Shown here: piece by piece, positions 37,387 to 45,697 of the stretch
How the letters are laid out: each line of letters opens with the position of its first letter
Position numbering within the stretch: position 1 is the first letter of the stretch
Source: Edaphobacter aggregans
Lineage (GTDB): Bacteria > Acidobacteriota > Terriglobia > Terriglobales > Acidobacteriaceae
Length of the DNA stretch: 64,000 nucleotides
NCBI GenBank assembly: GCA_022736715.1
Contig: DZDJ01000008.1
Coordinates: forward strand, 37,529 to 101,528
Reading direction: 5' to 3'
Program-made: the position numbers and the translations under genes
The notes under the pieces: model-generated
Database searches by the model: none
The model's input: only the letters and a program-made list of their open reading frames with translations
Told to the model about the DNA's origin: nothing

Positions 37387-38058
37387 CTAGAAGCGGAAGT
37401 AGATGCCCAGCGCCGGTTCAAACGAGATCGTTCGGGCGTTCGTTATCAGGTAGGTTGTTCCGAAGTCCGGGGCCTTGTAGTCGAGTGCGCGCACCTGGAA
37501 GCGCAGGCCGATGTGGTCGCTGAAGATGGGGTCATCCACACCAGCGCCGGCGTAGTATGTCATGCGCGCCTGCGTGGGCAGAGACTGGCCTCCCTTGTAG
37601 GTTGGTTTGAAGACGGTGGTTCCCACACCAGCGGAAACAAATGGCTTGAAGTTCATAAAGCTGGGAAGGTGGGCCACATAGCCAAAGGTCAGTTCATGCA
37701 CGTTGGTCTGGGCTGCAAAATCAGCCGGAGGTTGAAATTGTGTGAATGGAACATTCTGGTAATGTTCGGTTACACGGGTGAACTTGTAATTGCCTTCCAG
37801 TCCAAACCAGCGTGAGCGCGTGTAGCGAATGGTGAGCAGTCCGCCGCTGGCGCCGCTGGCGCTCTGGGTGATTTTGTTCCCGGTTCCGGGATTATTTCCG
37901 CTGGAGCCCTTGGTGAAGTTGGCAATACCGCTGAAGGTTGCATCCAGGTTGCTGAAGTGGCTGGCAAAGCCAGTGGACTGGCCGACGGCAAAGGGGGTCA
38001 CCAGGCAGGTAACTGCAATCACTATAAATTTCGACACACTACGAGACAGCTTTGGCAT
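37387..38058 (-). CDS. Outer-membrane beta-barrel protein (OmpA/OmpW-like barrel)
   Basis: Signal MPKLSRSVSKFIVIAVTCLVTPFAVGQ; alternating aromatic pattern, terminal ...FEPALGIYFRF. Confidence 0.8.
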   Translation of the reverse strand: MPKLSRSVSKFIVIAVTCLVTPFAVGQSTGFASHFSNLDATFSGIANFTKGSSGNNPGTGNKITQSASGASGGLLTIRYTRSRWFGLEGNYKFTRVTEHYQNVPFTQFQPPADFAAQTNVHELTFGYVAHLPSFMNFKPFVSAGVGTTVFKPTYKGGQSLPTQARMTYYAGAGVDDPIFSDHIGLRFQVRALDYKAPDFGTTYLITNARTISFEPALGIYFRF

Positions 38059-38105
38059 CGGCAACACGCAGACTCCTGAAGGATAGATCGCTTGCAATAC
38101 ACAGT

Positions 38106-39527
38106 TTACTCTGGCGGTCTGGACTCTGGCGAATGGCCAGGGAACCGGGCCGCGTCACCAGACAAGGATTTGGACTGTGGCTCCACCAGCAGAGTGAGCC
38201 CCTGCACGGCCCGGATGAGTACGGTTTCTCCGGCAGGCAGGGTTTCTGCTGCGCCGCCGGTCAGGTTTGCCTGCCAGAGTTCGCCCCGCACCAGCACCTG
38301 CCCCGATGTTTGCAGGTTGGCGGAGAGCGGTGTCTGCGCCACGGCGGTTTCGCCGATCAGGGCCTCGGAACCCATGCGAAATTTATTTCTGCGGGCGCGC
38401 AGCGCCACCGTGGTCAGCAGAAAGGTGATGATGCCAAAGCCGATGCCGGTGGCAATCGCCATGCTCGTGCGCACGCGCATTTCCGGAATGGGGCCGTTGA
38501 CCAGCGTCATCAGACCAAAGACCATGCAGGCAATGCCCACCATGGCCAGCAGTCCGTGGCTGGGAAATTTCGCTTCCAGCACCAGCAGCACCAGCGAGGC
38601 AATCAGCAGCGCAACTGACGCCAGGTTGATCGGCAGCAGATTGAGCGCAAACAGCGCCAGCACCAGCAGCAGCGTGCCAATGGAGCCGGCCACAATGCCG
38701 CCCGGCGTGTTGAATTCCAGATAAATCAGCAGCCCGCCGACCACGAGCAGCAGCACGGCCATGTTCGGGTCCATCAGCCGGCCCAGCAGGCGCTCGCGCA
38801 GGGTGGGGTCCACCGTCTGGATAGCCGCATTCTTCAGATGCAACTGCGTCGTGGAGCCATTCAGACGCGTAATGGTGCGGCCGTCCAGCGCCTGTAGCAG
38901 GGCCGCGTCATTTTCCGCCACCAGGTCGATCAGGTGCAGTTGCAGCGCTTCGCTGTCGGTGTAGGACTTTGAGTTGCGCACCGCGTCTTCGGCGGCCTGC
39001 ACGTTGCGCCCGCGGCGGGAGACGTAGGAGCGCAGAAAGGCGGCTGCGTCATTTTCCAGCTTTTGCTTCAGCACCGGATCCATGGTTTTGCCTTCCAGGA
39101 TGGGGTGCGCCGCGCCGGCATTGGTTCCCGGAGCCATGGCCGCCACGTCGGCCGCTTCCAGCAGAAAGAACCCCGCAGAACCGGCACGGCTGCCAGCCGG
39201 AGCAATGTAGAAGATGACAGGGACAGGGGACTGCTCAATGTGCTGCACCATCTGGCGGGTGGAATCCAGCAACCCGCCGGGGGTGCTCATCTCCACCAGC
39301 ACCGCGCTGGCGTGCTGCTGCGCGGCCTGCTGAATGCCGCGGTCCAGATACTCCGCGCTGACGGGCTGGATGGTGCTTCGCAGCTCCAGCCGGATCACCA
39401 GTGGCCTGGCTGCCGGCGTCGTCTGCGCCTGCGCCAGTACAGGCAGGAAAAACAGAAGCATCCATTGCAGGCAGAGTCCTGGCTGCAGAAAGCGGTAGCT
39501 GCGCGCAGATGGATGCCGGTTGCTCAT
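38106..39527 (-). CDS. nfeD: NfeD-family membrane-bound ClpP-class serine protease
   Basis: VLVEMSTPGGLLDSTRQMVQHIEQSPVPVIFYIAPAGSRAGSAGFFLLEAADVAAMAPGTNAGAAHP, NfeD membrane helices and C-terminal OB fold (GEALIGETAVAQTPL...GQVLVRGELWQANL-like). Confidence 0.94.
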   Translation of the reverse strand: MSNRHPSARSYRFLQPGLCLQWMLLFFLPVLAQAQTTPAARPLVIRLELRSTIQPVSAEYLDRGIQQAAQQHASAVLVEMSTPGGLLDSTRQMVQHIEQSPVPVIFYIAPAGSRAGSAGFFLLEAADVAAMAPGTNAGAAHPILEGKTMDPVLKQKLENDAAAFLRSYVSRRGRNVQAAEDAVRNSKSYTDSEALQLHLIDLVAENDAALLQALDGRTITRLNGSTTQLHLKNAAIQTVDPTLRERLLGRLMDPNMAVLLLVVGGLLIYLEFNTPGGIVAGSIGTLLLVLALFALNLLPINLASVALLIASLVLLVLEAKFPSHGLLAMVGIACMVFGLMTLVNGPIPEMRVRTSMAIATGIGFGIITFLLTTVALRARRNKFRMGSEALIGETAVAQTPLSANLQTSGQVLVRGELWQANLTGGAAETLPAGETVLIRAVQGLTLLVEPQSKSLSGDAARFPGHSPESRPPE

Positions 39528-41242
39528 GGAATCGTTTCTCCCTGGGCCGCAAGCGCCGTCTGCATGCCCTTGGCATCGGCATTGTCCGGCTCCAGTTGCA
39601 GCGCCTGGCTTACATCCTTTGCGGCTGCGGCCAGTTGCTTGGCCCGCAAATCCAGCCGTGCCAGCACCAGATACGCAGTGGCATTCGGCTTCAGCTGCAA
39701 GGAGAGCTGTGCCTCCTTGCGTGCCTCTTCGGCATTGCCGTTGTGCACACGTACCTGCGCCAATCCAGCATGGGCGGCGGCACTATTGCCGTCCATCTTC
39801 AGCGCAGCCTGGAACTCGCGCTCCGCTTCCAGCGACAACCCCTGCGCCAGATATTTGGTGCCCTGCGCCACATACGATTGCACCTGCCTGGCCACCGGCA
39901 AACGGCGGATGTGCATGGCCCGCACCTGGTCCAGCTCAAAGGCAGCCTGCCGGAAAGAGGCTTCGGAGTAGGTGCGGCTGATGCGTTCCACCGGCTGGAA
40001 ACCGTTGGCTGCGACGGTTGTGCTGGTCGTGGCGGCCGCTGGTCTGCCCGCGCTGGCGGCCGAGTTGGCGGCCGGAGCTGCTGGAGTTGCCATCGATTTC
40101 TGGATCAGTTGCTGCAACTGAGTGGCTTCGTTGTCATTCGGGCGCAGTTTCAGGGTCTGCTGCACCTCCAGCAGCGCATCTTTCAGGTCTTTTCGGTGCA
40201 GCAGAACAATCGCGAAGTTATAGTGGTAGTCCGGGTTCAGCGGATCGGCATTGCAGGCGCGCTCAAACAGTGCTCCGGCGTCCTTGCCCTGGCGGCTGGC
40301 GGCCACGCCCTGATTGTTGACCACCTCCGGCAGCGGCAACTGCGTGGCGACAAAGGCAAAGGCGTTTTCCGCCTTGGCGTATTGTCCGCTGTTGAAGTAC
40401 GAGAGCCCCAGGTAGAAGCCAGCCTCCAGCGCCTGCCTGTTTTCATGCGGAATCATGGCCAGCGTGCTGGCTGCTTTGTCGTACTGCTGATCGTCGTAGT
40501 AGGCCCGGCCCAGCGCCAGTACGGCCGGCGTGTAGGTGGGCGAAATCTGCACGGCCATCTTCAGGTGCGGAATGCGGTCCTCCGGAGCAGCCTGTATCAG
40601 CCCGCGGATGTAATCCTCAAACGCGGAAAGTTGCAGATTGGCCGAGGCCGCCAGAAAGGTCTCTTCCGCCACGGAGTAATTCGGATCCATGGTGCTGGCC
40701 AGTTTCCAGGCAATGGCATTTTCCAGGTCCAGCAGGCGGCGCATCGGGGTGGAGTCCACCACAGGCTGCGTCATGCTGGGCACGCGCACTTGGAGCACCT
40801 GCGCCTGTGCGGAAATCTGCTTGTCCTGCGTGGTGGTGTAGCTGCCGATGATGACGTAGTCGGCATCCATCGTCTGCGCAACGCGGAAGGTGGTGGCGCG
40901 CGAAGGCTTGAAGTCCTTCGGCAGTCCCAGATGCTCCATCGCATTCATGCGGTCTTCGCGGCTGATGGGCAGAAAGCCGGCCGCGCCCAGCCGCTGGTTC
41001 AGAATGGCGGTAAAAGACTCGCCGATCCAGTCCAGGCTCGAGTCGCCGGAATGGTTTTCGAAGGGAAGCACCAGCACCAGGCGTCCGCTATAGTTCTGCG
41101 CGCCATTGCTGCCGGGGGTGGCCGTCTGCGCCTGAGCAACGGATGCGAGTTCTGGCAAAGCGATCAGAAAAAGAACTGCGATACACGCGGCAAACCGTGT
41201 GCGCAGGGGAGAAGTCCGGGTCTGAGAAAGAAAGTGCGGCAC
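39524..41242 (-). CDS. TPR protein with N-terminal FlgO/TolB-N-like domain, exported
   Basis: Signal peptide; LVLVLPFENHSGDSSLDWIGESFTAILNQRLGAAGFLPISREDRMNAMEHLGL; TPR repeats; 4-bp overlap with nfeD. Confidence 0.85.
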   Translation of the reverse strand: MPHFLSQTRTSPLRTRFAACIAVLFLIALPELASVAQAQTATPGSNGAQNYSGRLVLVLPFENHSGDSSLDWIGESFTAILNQRLGAAGFLPISREDRMNAMEHLGLPKDFKPSRATTFRVAQTMDADYVIIGSYTTTQDKQISAQAQVLQVRVPSMTQPVVDSTPMRRLLDLENAIAWKLASTMDPNYSVAEETFLAASANLQLSAFEDYIRGLIQAAPEDRIPHLKMAVQISPTYTPAVLALGRAYYDDQQYDKAASTLAMIPHENRQALEAGFYLGLSYFNSGQYAKAENAFAFVATQLPLPEVVNNQGVAASRQGKDAGALFERACNADPLNPDYHYNFAIVLLHRKDLKDALLEVQQTLKLRPNDNEATQLQQLIQKSMATPAAPAANSAASAGRPAAATTSTTVAANGFQPVERISRTYSEASFRQAAFELDQVRAMHIRRLPVARQVQSYVAQGTKYLAQGLSLEAEREFQAALKMDGNSAAAHAGLAQVRVHNGNAEEARKEAQLSLQLKPNATAYLVLARLDLRAKQLAAAAKDVSQALQLEPDNADAKGMQTALAAQGETIP

Positions 41243-41274
41243 AGCAATTGATTATAGTTGCCGCGGACGGTGAT

Positions 41275-42972
41275 TCAGCGCCGCAATGCCAATGGCAGGG
41301 CAGGTTCCGCAAGCTGCGCATCCACGGCCCGCGGGAAGCGCAGGATTGCGGCCCACAAACCATTGCGCTCCCCTTGCCAGACAATGGTTCCGTGCAGCAG
41401 TGCTGCGGCCTGTTGCGCTGTCAGGTCTTTGTGAAAGCCAAAATAGCGGGTATCGGTTGCGGCATTGCCCAGGTGCATCCAGCGGACCATGCGTGGCGGA
41501 CCGTACTTGGTGGAAAAGAGCAGCGCCGTGTCATAGGTGTCCTCCGCATCGGCGGCCTTGCGCATCTCCGGCAGAGAAAAATTTTCAATTCCCACGGTTT
41601 TGATGGGCCGCTGGACGTATCCCAGCTCCGGCTTGCGCAGCTCGTCGCTGGCAGGCCAGGCGGTGAGCACTATGGCCTGCGGCCATTGTTTGGCAATTCG
41701 CGTGATGGCCTGCTGCTGCAGCAGGATCATGTCGTGGTAGCTCAGGTTGTCTTCCGGCGCAAAGCGGTAGGGCGGGTTGATGAAGAGCCCCGCTACAAAG
41801 GCCACCGTACTCAGTGCCACCAGCAACCACCATTGGCGCACGCGCCTGCGCCAGGTGGCCACGCACTCCAGCAGCACCAGCGGATACAGCGGCAGCAGAT
41901 ACCGTGTGAGCAGCGCTCCGCCCACCACGGAGAAAAACAGCAGATTGGCCAGCAGGACCACACCCAGCGCAGCCTGCAGTGGCAGTGCGATGCGGGGACG
42001 CTGTGTGCCATTGCGCTCCAGCAGCGGAGGCAGCATCATGGCCGCCACCGTACACAATACCGGCACAAACATGTTCATGTGCGCCGTAACATGCAGAATG
42101 CGATGGCCAAAGGCCAGCAGAATGCGCTGCGGCTCCAGCGTGGCGGTGGCGTTGTAGCGCAAAAACTCCGGATTACCGAAGAGGAAGCCGGTTTTGTGGA
42201 AGTGGTAGGCGTACCAGGCCATGAGCGGCAGAATCGGTGCCAGCAGCGCCAGCACCCACTGGAGCCGCGCTCGCCGGATGGGCGACGTTTCGGCGCGGTT
42301 GCGCAGCAGTTGCAGCCCTTCCCAGGCGGCCAGCGCCACTGGGGTCACCACTGCTGTTTCCTTGGACAAAACCGCCAGCGAAAACAGCAGCACCGTCCAC
42401 CAGCGCTGGCGGCCAGTGCCAGCGGTCAGTCCACGCTCAAAATAGACAGAAAGCGCCCACAGCGTGGCTGCCGCGGCAAACATGTCCGCATGGGCCAGTG
42501 TGCTTTGGGCAAACCAGACGGGGTAAAGTCCGGTAAGGAAGGTGACGGCCACGGCAACTTCAACGCGCACCATGGTCCGCGCCAGGCGAAAGACGCCCAG
42601 CAGCGCCAGCGCGCTCACCAGGCACATTGCTGTGCGTGTGCCGCTGGGCACAAAGCCGGAAAGATGCCACCACGCGGCCAACAGGACCGATGGCAGTGGC
42701 GGATGCGCATTGCTGAGCGTGGAAAAGGGAATCAGCGTGCCGGTGCGGAAGAAATCATAGGCTGCCGGAATGTAGTATCCGGCCTCGTCCCAGTAGTAGG
42801 GCAGGCGCAGCAGCGGCCCGTGGGAAAGATAGACCAGCACAAACACCAGCGGAAAGAACATCCACAAGGGCAGACTGCCCTGTGTTCGCAACAAGTCCCG
42901 CAGCGCATGCAGGCTGCGCCTGCCTATCGAGGGGTGCGGCGAATGCCGGGAGTGAGGAGTATGCTGGCCCAC
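41275..42972 (-). CDS. Glycosyltransferase family 39-like multipass membrane protein
   Basis: LPYYWDEAGYYIPAAYDFFRTGTLIPFSTLSNAHPPLPSVLLAAWWHLSGF (ArnT/PMT-like DE loop). Confidence 0.87.
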   Translation of the reverse strand: MGQHTPHSRHSPHPSIGRRSLHALRDLLRTQGSLPLWMFFPLVFVLVYLSHGPLLRLPYYWDEAGYYIPAAYDFFRTGTLIPFSTLSNAHPPLPSVLLAAWWHLSGFVPSGTRTAMCLVSALALLGVFRLARTMVRVEVAVAVTFLTGLYPVWFAQSTLAHADMFAAAATLWALSVYFERGLTAGTGRQRWWTVLLFSLAVLSKETAVVTPVALAAWEGLQLLRNRAETSPIRRARLQWVLALLAPILPLMAWYAYHFHKTGFLFGNPEFLRYNATATLEPQRILLAFGHRILHVTAHMNMFVPVLCTVAAMMLPPLLERNGTQRPRIALPLQAALGVVLLANLLFFSVVGGALLTRYLLPLYPLVLLECVATWRRRVRQWWLLVALSTVAFVAGLFINPPYRFAPEDNLSYHDMILLQQQAITRIAKQWPQAIVLTAWPASDELRKPELGYVQRPIKTVGIENFSLPEMRKAADAEDTYDTALLFSTKYGPPRMVRWMHLGNAATDTRYFGFHKDLTAQQAAALLHGTIVWQGERNGLWAAILRFPRAVDAQLAEPALPLALRR

Positions 42973-43006
42973 GCGTCAGTGTGTCCCGTATGGCAAAAGC
43001 TGCCGG

Positions 43007-43315
43007 CTAGTGGATGGGCCCGGCAGAGGGAATATGCTGCGGCTCCAGCGCAATCTGGCCGAAGGTCTGCTCATACTGGGCGATGTTCTGCTCCAGCAGA
43101 TTCAGCAGCGCTTTGGCCTGCTGCGGGCTCAGGTAAACGCCTTGAAAATTGTGCACCTTCATCTCGTGCGGCGTGTCCTGGTGCAGGGTGCCGAAGATGA
43201 GGTGGAAGTCCCACACGCTCACGCGCATCTGCACGCTGTTGGCATAGCGGTCGCTGTAATCTTCCGTGTTGGAAAGGACGACATTGGGCTGCACGGGCTG
43301 GTTTGTTTGGCTCAT
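43007..43315 (-). CDS. DUF3467 domain-containing protein
   Basis: YANSVQMRVSVWDFHLIFGTLHQDTPHEMKVHNFQGVYLSPQQAKALLNLLEQNIAQYEQTFG. Confidence 0.9.
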   Translation of the reverse strand: MSQTNQPVQPNVVLSNTEDYSDRYANSVQMRVSVWDFHLIFGTLHQDTPHEMKVHNFQGVYLSPQQAKALLNLLEQNIAQYEQTFGQIALEPQHIPSAGPIH

Positions 43316-43403
43316 AGAAGGATGATCGGCTCAGTTCTGTGTGGAAATGGTGGAAGAACGCGCTGCCGACGATGCGCCAGCGCAGCAGACAGGCAGGAGC
43401 CTC

Positions 43404-43488
43404 TGGTGCGAAAGGGGGGACTTGAACCCCCACGGGTCACCCCGCCAGATCCTAAGTCTGGTGCGTCTGCCAATTCCGCCACTTTCGC
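43404..43488 (-). tRNA. tRNA-Leu (anticodon TAG)
   Basis: Minus strand GCGAAAGTGGCGGAATTGGCAGACGCACCAGACTTAGGATCTGGCGGGGTGACCCGTGGGGGTTCAAGTCCCCCCTTTCGCACCA; long variable arm, acceptor GCGAAAG/CTTTCGC, encoded CCA. Confidence 0.97.
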
Positions 43489-43552
43489 ATCGACTCCGGC
43501 CATAGCAAGTCTACTGGCAAAGGCGGCGCAGTGGCAATGCCGCACGCGGCCA

Positions 43553-43762
43553 CTATTGCTGCCGCAGGTGCATCTTCAGGAACCGCAGAAAAACGTCCCA
43601 GTCGATGGGCAAGGTTCCGTGCCCGCCGGCGTGCATGGAGTAGCTGTTTAGTTCCAGGGTGTGCAGAATCGGTTGCCCGGTGCAGGGCCACTGGACGTCC
43701 CCGGTTTCTGCCTGCACGGCAGATGCTGCAGCCCCGGCAAATCCGCCTGCCACATCAACCAA
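43553..43762 (-). pseudogene. Possible relic: C-terminal fragment of an exported alpha/beta-hydrolase
   Basis: 69-aa ORF ending QPILHTLELNSYSMHAGGHGTLPIDWDVFLRFLKMHLRQQ looks like a genuine protein C-terminus with a catalytic-His-like H; no upstream domain in frame. Confidence 0.35.
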
Positions 43763-43807
43763 AAGGTTGATTCCAAATTTTCTGCTGCAAAGAGTAGACT
43801 CCCGCCT

Positions 43808-45628
43808 ATGCGGTTAAATCAGGTAGTAAGTTATGTTTTGGTTCCAGTGTTGGTTATGTCATGGGCGGGCACCTCTGTGGCGCGGGCGCAGGAGTCTGCG
43901 GGAATGGGTGTGAATACCGGAGGGGCGCACGCCGCCGTGCTGGACGAACAGCACCGGCCGATTACAGCAGGCGGATTTGTGAAGAGTGGCCCGATAGTTT
44001 TTGAGAATATTGCCGAAAAAGCCGGGCTGACGAAGTGGCACCATCAGATGGGAACGCCGGAAAAGAAGTTCATTCTGGAATCGATCGGCTCCGGCGTGGG
44101 CCTGCTGGACTACGACCACGACGGCTGGCTGGATATTTACATGGTGAACGGTTCCACCTTTGATGCGGAGACGGGCAAGACGACTCCTCCGCATGCGGCG
44201 CTCTTCCACAACAATCATGACGGCACCTTTACCGATGTGGCCGCAAAGGCGGGCGTCACCAATGACCGCTGGGGTTTTGGCGTGGCGATTGGCGACTACG
44301 ACAATGACGGCTGGCCAGACATTTACGTGTCCAACTACGGCAAAAACCGCCTGTACCACAACAACCACGACGGCACCTTTACCGATGTGGCGGAAAAGGC
44401 CGGAGTAGCGCTGGGCAACTGGTCCAGCGGTGCTACCTGGGGCGACTTTGATGGCGATGGCCGCCTGGATCTGTTCGTTCCCGGATACGTTCACTATGAC
44501 ATGCAGCAGCAGGCGGCCTCCGGCAGTCATGCTGCGGCCTTTGCCTTCTGCCAGTTCCGCGGCATTCCTGTGATGTGCGGTCCGCGCGGACTGAAGGGCG
44601 AGTCGGACCATCTCTTCCACAACAACGGCGATGGCACTTTTACCGACGTCAGCGTGAAGGCCGGCGTTGCCGACACCTCTGGCTACTATGGCCTCTCCTC
44701 CCTGTTCATTGACCTGAATGGCGATGGGCGGCCGGATTTGCTGGTGGCCGACGATTCCACGCCGAATTATCTCTACATCAACAAGGGCGATGGCACCTTT
44801 GAGGATGACAGCTTTGCCTCTGGCTATGCGTTGAATGAGAGCGGCCGCGAGACGGCCTCCATGGGCATTGCCGAGGGCGATTACCTGCATAACGGCCGCG
44901 TGGATCTGTACAACACCACCTTCTCGGACGATTACAACCCGCTCTACCGCAACGATGGCGGCGCCAACTTTACCGACGTCAGCTACCAGATGGGCATCGC
45001 GGAAGTGACCGTCCCTTTCCTGGGGTGGGGCGATGCGTTCATCGACTATGACAACGATGGCTGGCTCGATCTGATCGTGGCCAATGGGCATGTGTATCCG
45101 CAGGTGGACAAACAGCCGTGGGGAACTACATGGAAGCAGCGGCCGCTGCTCTTCCACAACGATCACGGCAAACTGAAGCTGGTTCCAGCAGTGGAAGGCT
45201 CCGGGTTGGCGGAGCTGGGCGTGGGCCGCGGGCTGGCCTATGGCGATATGTTCAACGACGGCAAGATCGATGTGGTCATCAACAACATGGATGGCGTTCC
45301 TGCGCTGCTGCGCAACGTCTCGGACGACCACAATCACTGGGTGGAACTGAACCTGGTGGGTGGGCCGAAGAGCCCGCGGGATGCGGTCGGCTCGACTGTT
45401 TATCTGACGGCGAATGGTTTCCGTCAGCGGGCCGATGTGATCAGCGGAGGCAGTTATGCTTCGTCTTCGGACAAGCGGCTGCACTTTGGCCTGGGACCTG
45501 CCATCAAGGTGGATAAGGTGGAGATTCACTGGCCGGACCGCACGGTGGAAGAGGTGCAACTGCCAGGCGTGGACAGGATCTTCACCGTGGTGGAAGGCAA
45601 AGGCGTGCAGCCGGAAACAGTCAGGTAA
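43808..45628 (+). CDS. CRTAC1 family protein (FG-GAP/VCBS repeats + ASPIC/UnbV domain)
   Basis: Repeated GLLDYDHDGWLDIYMVNG, FHNNHDGTFTDVAAKAGV, IGDYDNDGWPDIYVSNYG, and C-terminal DAVGSTVYLTANGFRQRADVISGGSYASSSDKRLHFGLG...VEIHWPDRTVEEVQL. Confidence 0.95.
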   Translation: MRLNQVVSYVLVPVLVMSWAGTSVARAQESAGMGVNTGGAHAAVLDEQHRPITAGGFVKSGPIVFENIAEKAGLTKWHHQMGTPEKKFILESIGSGVGLLDYDHDGWLDIYMVNGSTFDAETGKTTPPHAALFHNNHDGTFTDVAAKAGVTNDRWGFGVAIGDYDNDGWPDIYVSNYGKNRLYHNNHDGTFTDVAEKAGVALGNWSSGATWGDFDGDGRLDLFVPGYVHYDMQQQAASGSHAAAFAFCQFRGIPVMCGPRGLKGESDHLFHNNGDGTFTDVSVKAGVADTSGYYGLSSLFIDLNGDGRPDLLVADDSTPNYLYINKGDGTFEDDSFASGYALNESGRETASMGIAEGDYLHNGRVDLYNTTFSDDYNPLYRNDGGANFTDVSYQMGIAEVTVPFLGWGDAFIDYDNDGWLDLIVANGHVYPQVDKQPWGTTWKQRPLLFHNDHGKLKLVPAVEGSGLAELGVGRGLAYGDMFNDGKIDVVINNMDGVPALLRNVSDDHNHWVELNLVGGPKSPRDAVGSTVYLTANGFRQRADVISGGSYASSSDKRLHFGLGPAIKVDKVEIHWPDRTVEEVQLPGVDRIFTVVEGKGVQPETVR

Positions 45629-45640
45629 GCATCATCACAA

Positions 45641-45680
45641 CAAAGCAGACGGCGCTGGAATCCCAGCGCCGTTCGCTTTG
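45641..45680. terminator. Bidirectional terminator between convergent genes
   Basis: CAAAGC-AG-ACGGCGCTGG-AATC-CCAGCGCCGT-TC-GCTTTG between stops 45628(+) and 45698(-). Confidence 0.85.
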
Positions 45681-45697
45681 TTGCAGGTGGTAGAAAA

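Noticed and set aside
41143-43200. 685-aa plus-strand ORF opposite the second GT39-like gene
   Set aside because: Antisense of a membrane-protein gene; no start context or domain.
44200-45100. Repeated GACGGCACCTTTACCGATGTGG-type words as a DNA repeat array
   Set aside because: They encode the FG-GAP/VCBS protein repeats of the CRTAC1 protein, so no independent DNA repeat is needed.
43859-45559. 566-aa minus-strand ORF antisense to the CRTAC1 gene
   Set aside because: Mirrors the repeated FG-GAP DNA on the other strand; Val/Ile/His-rich pseudo-repeats are a by-product.
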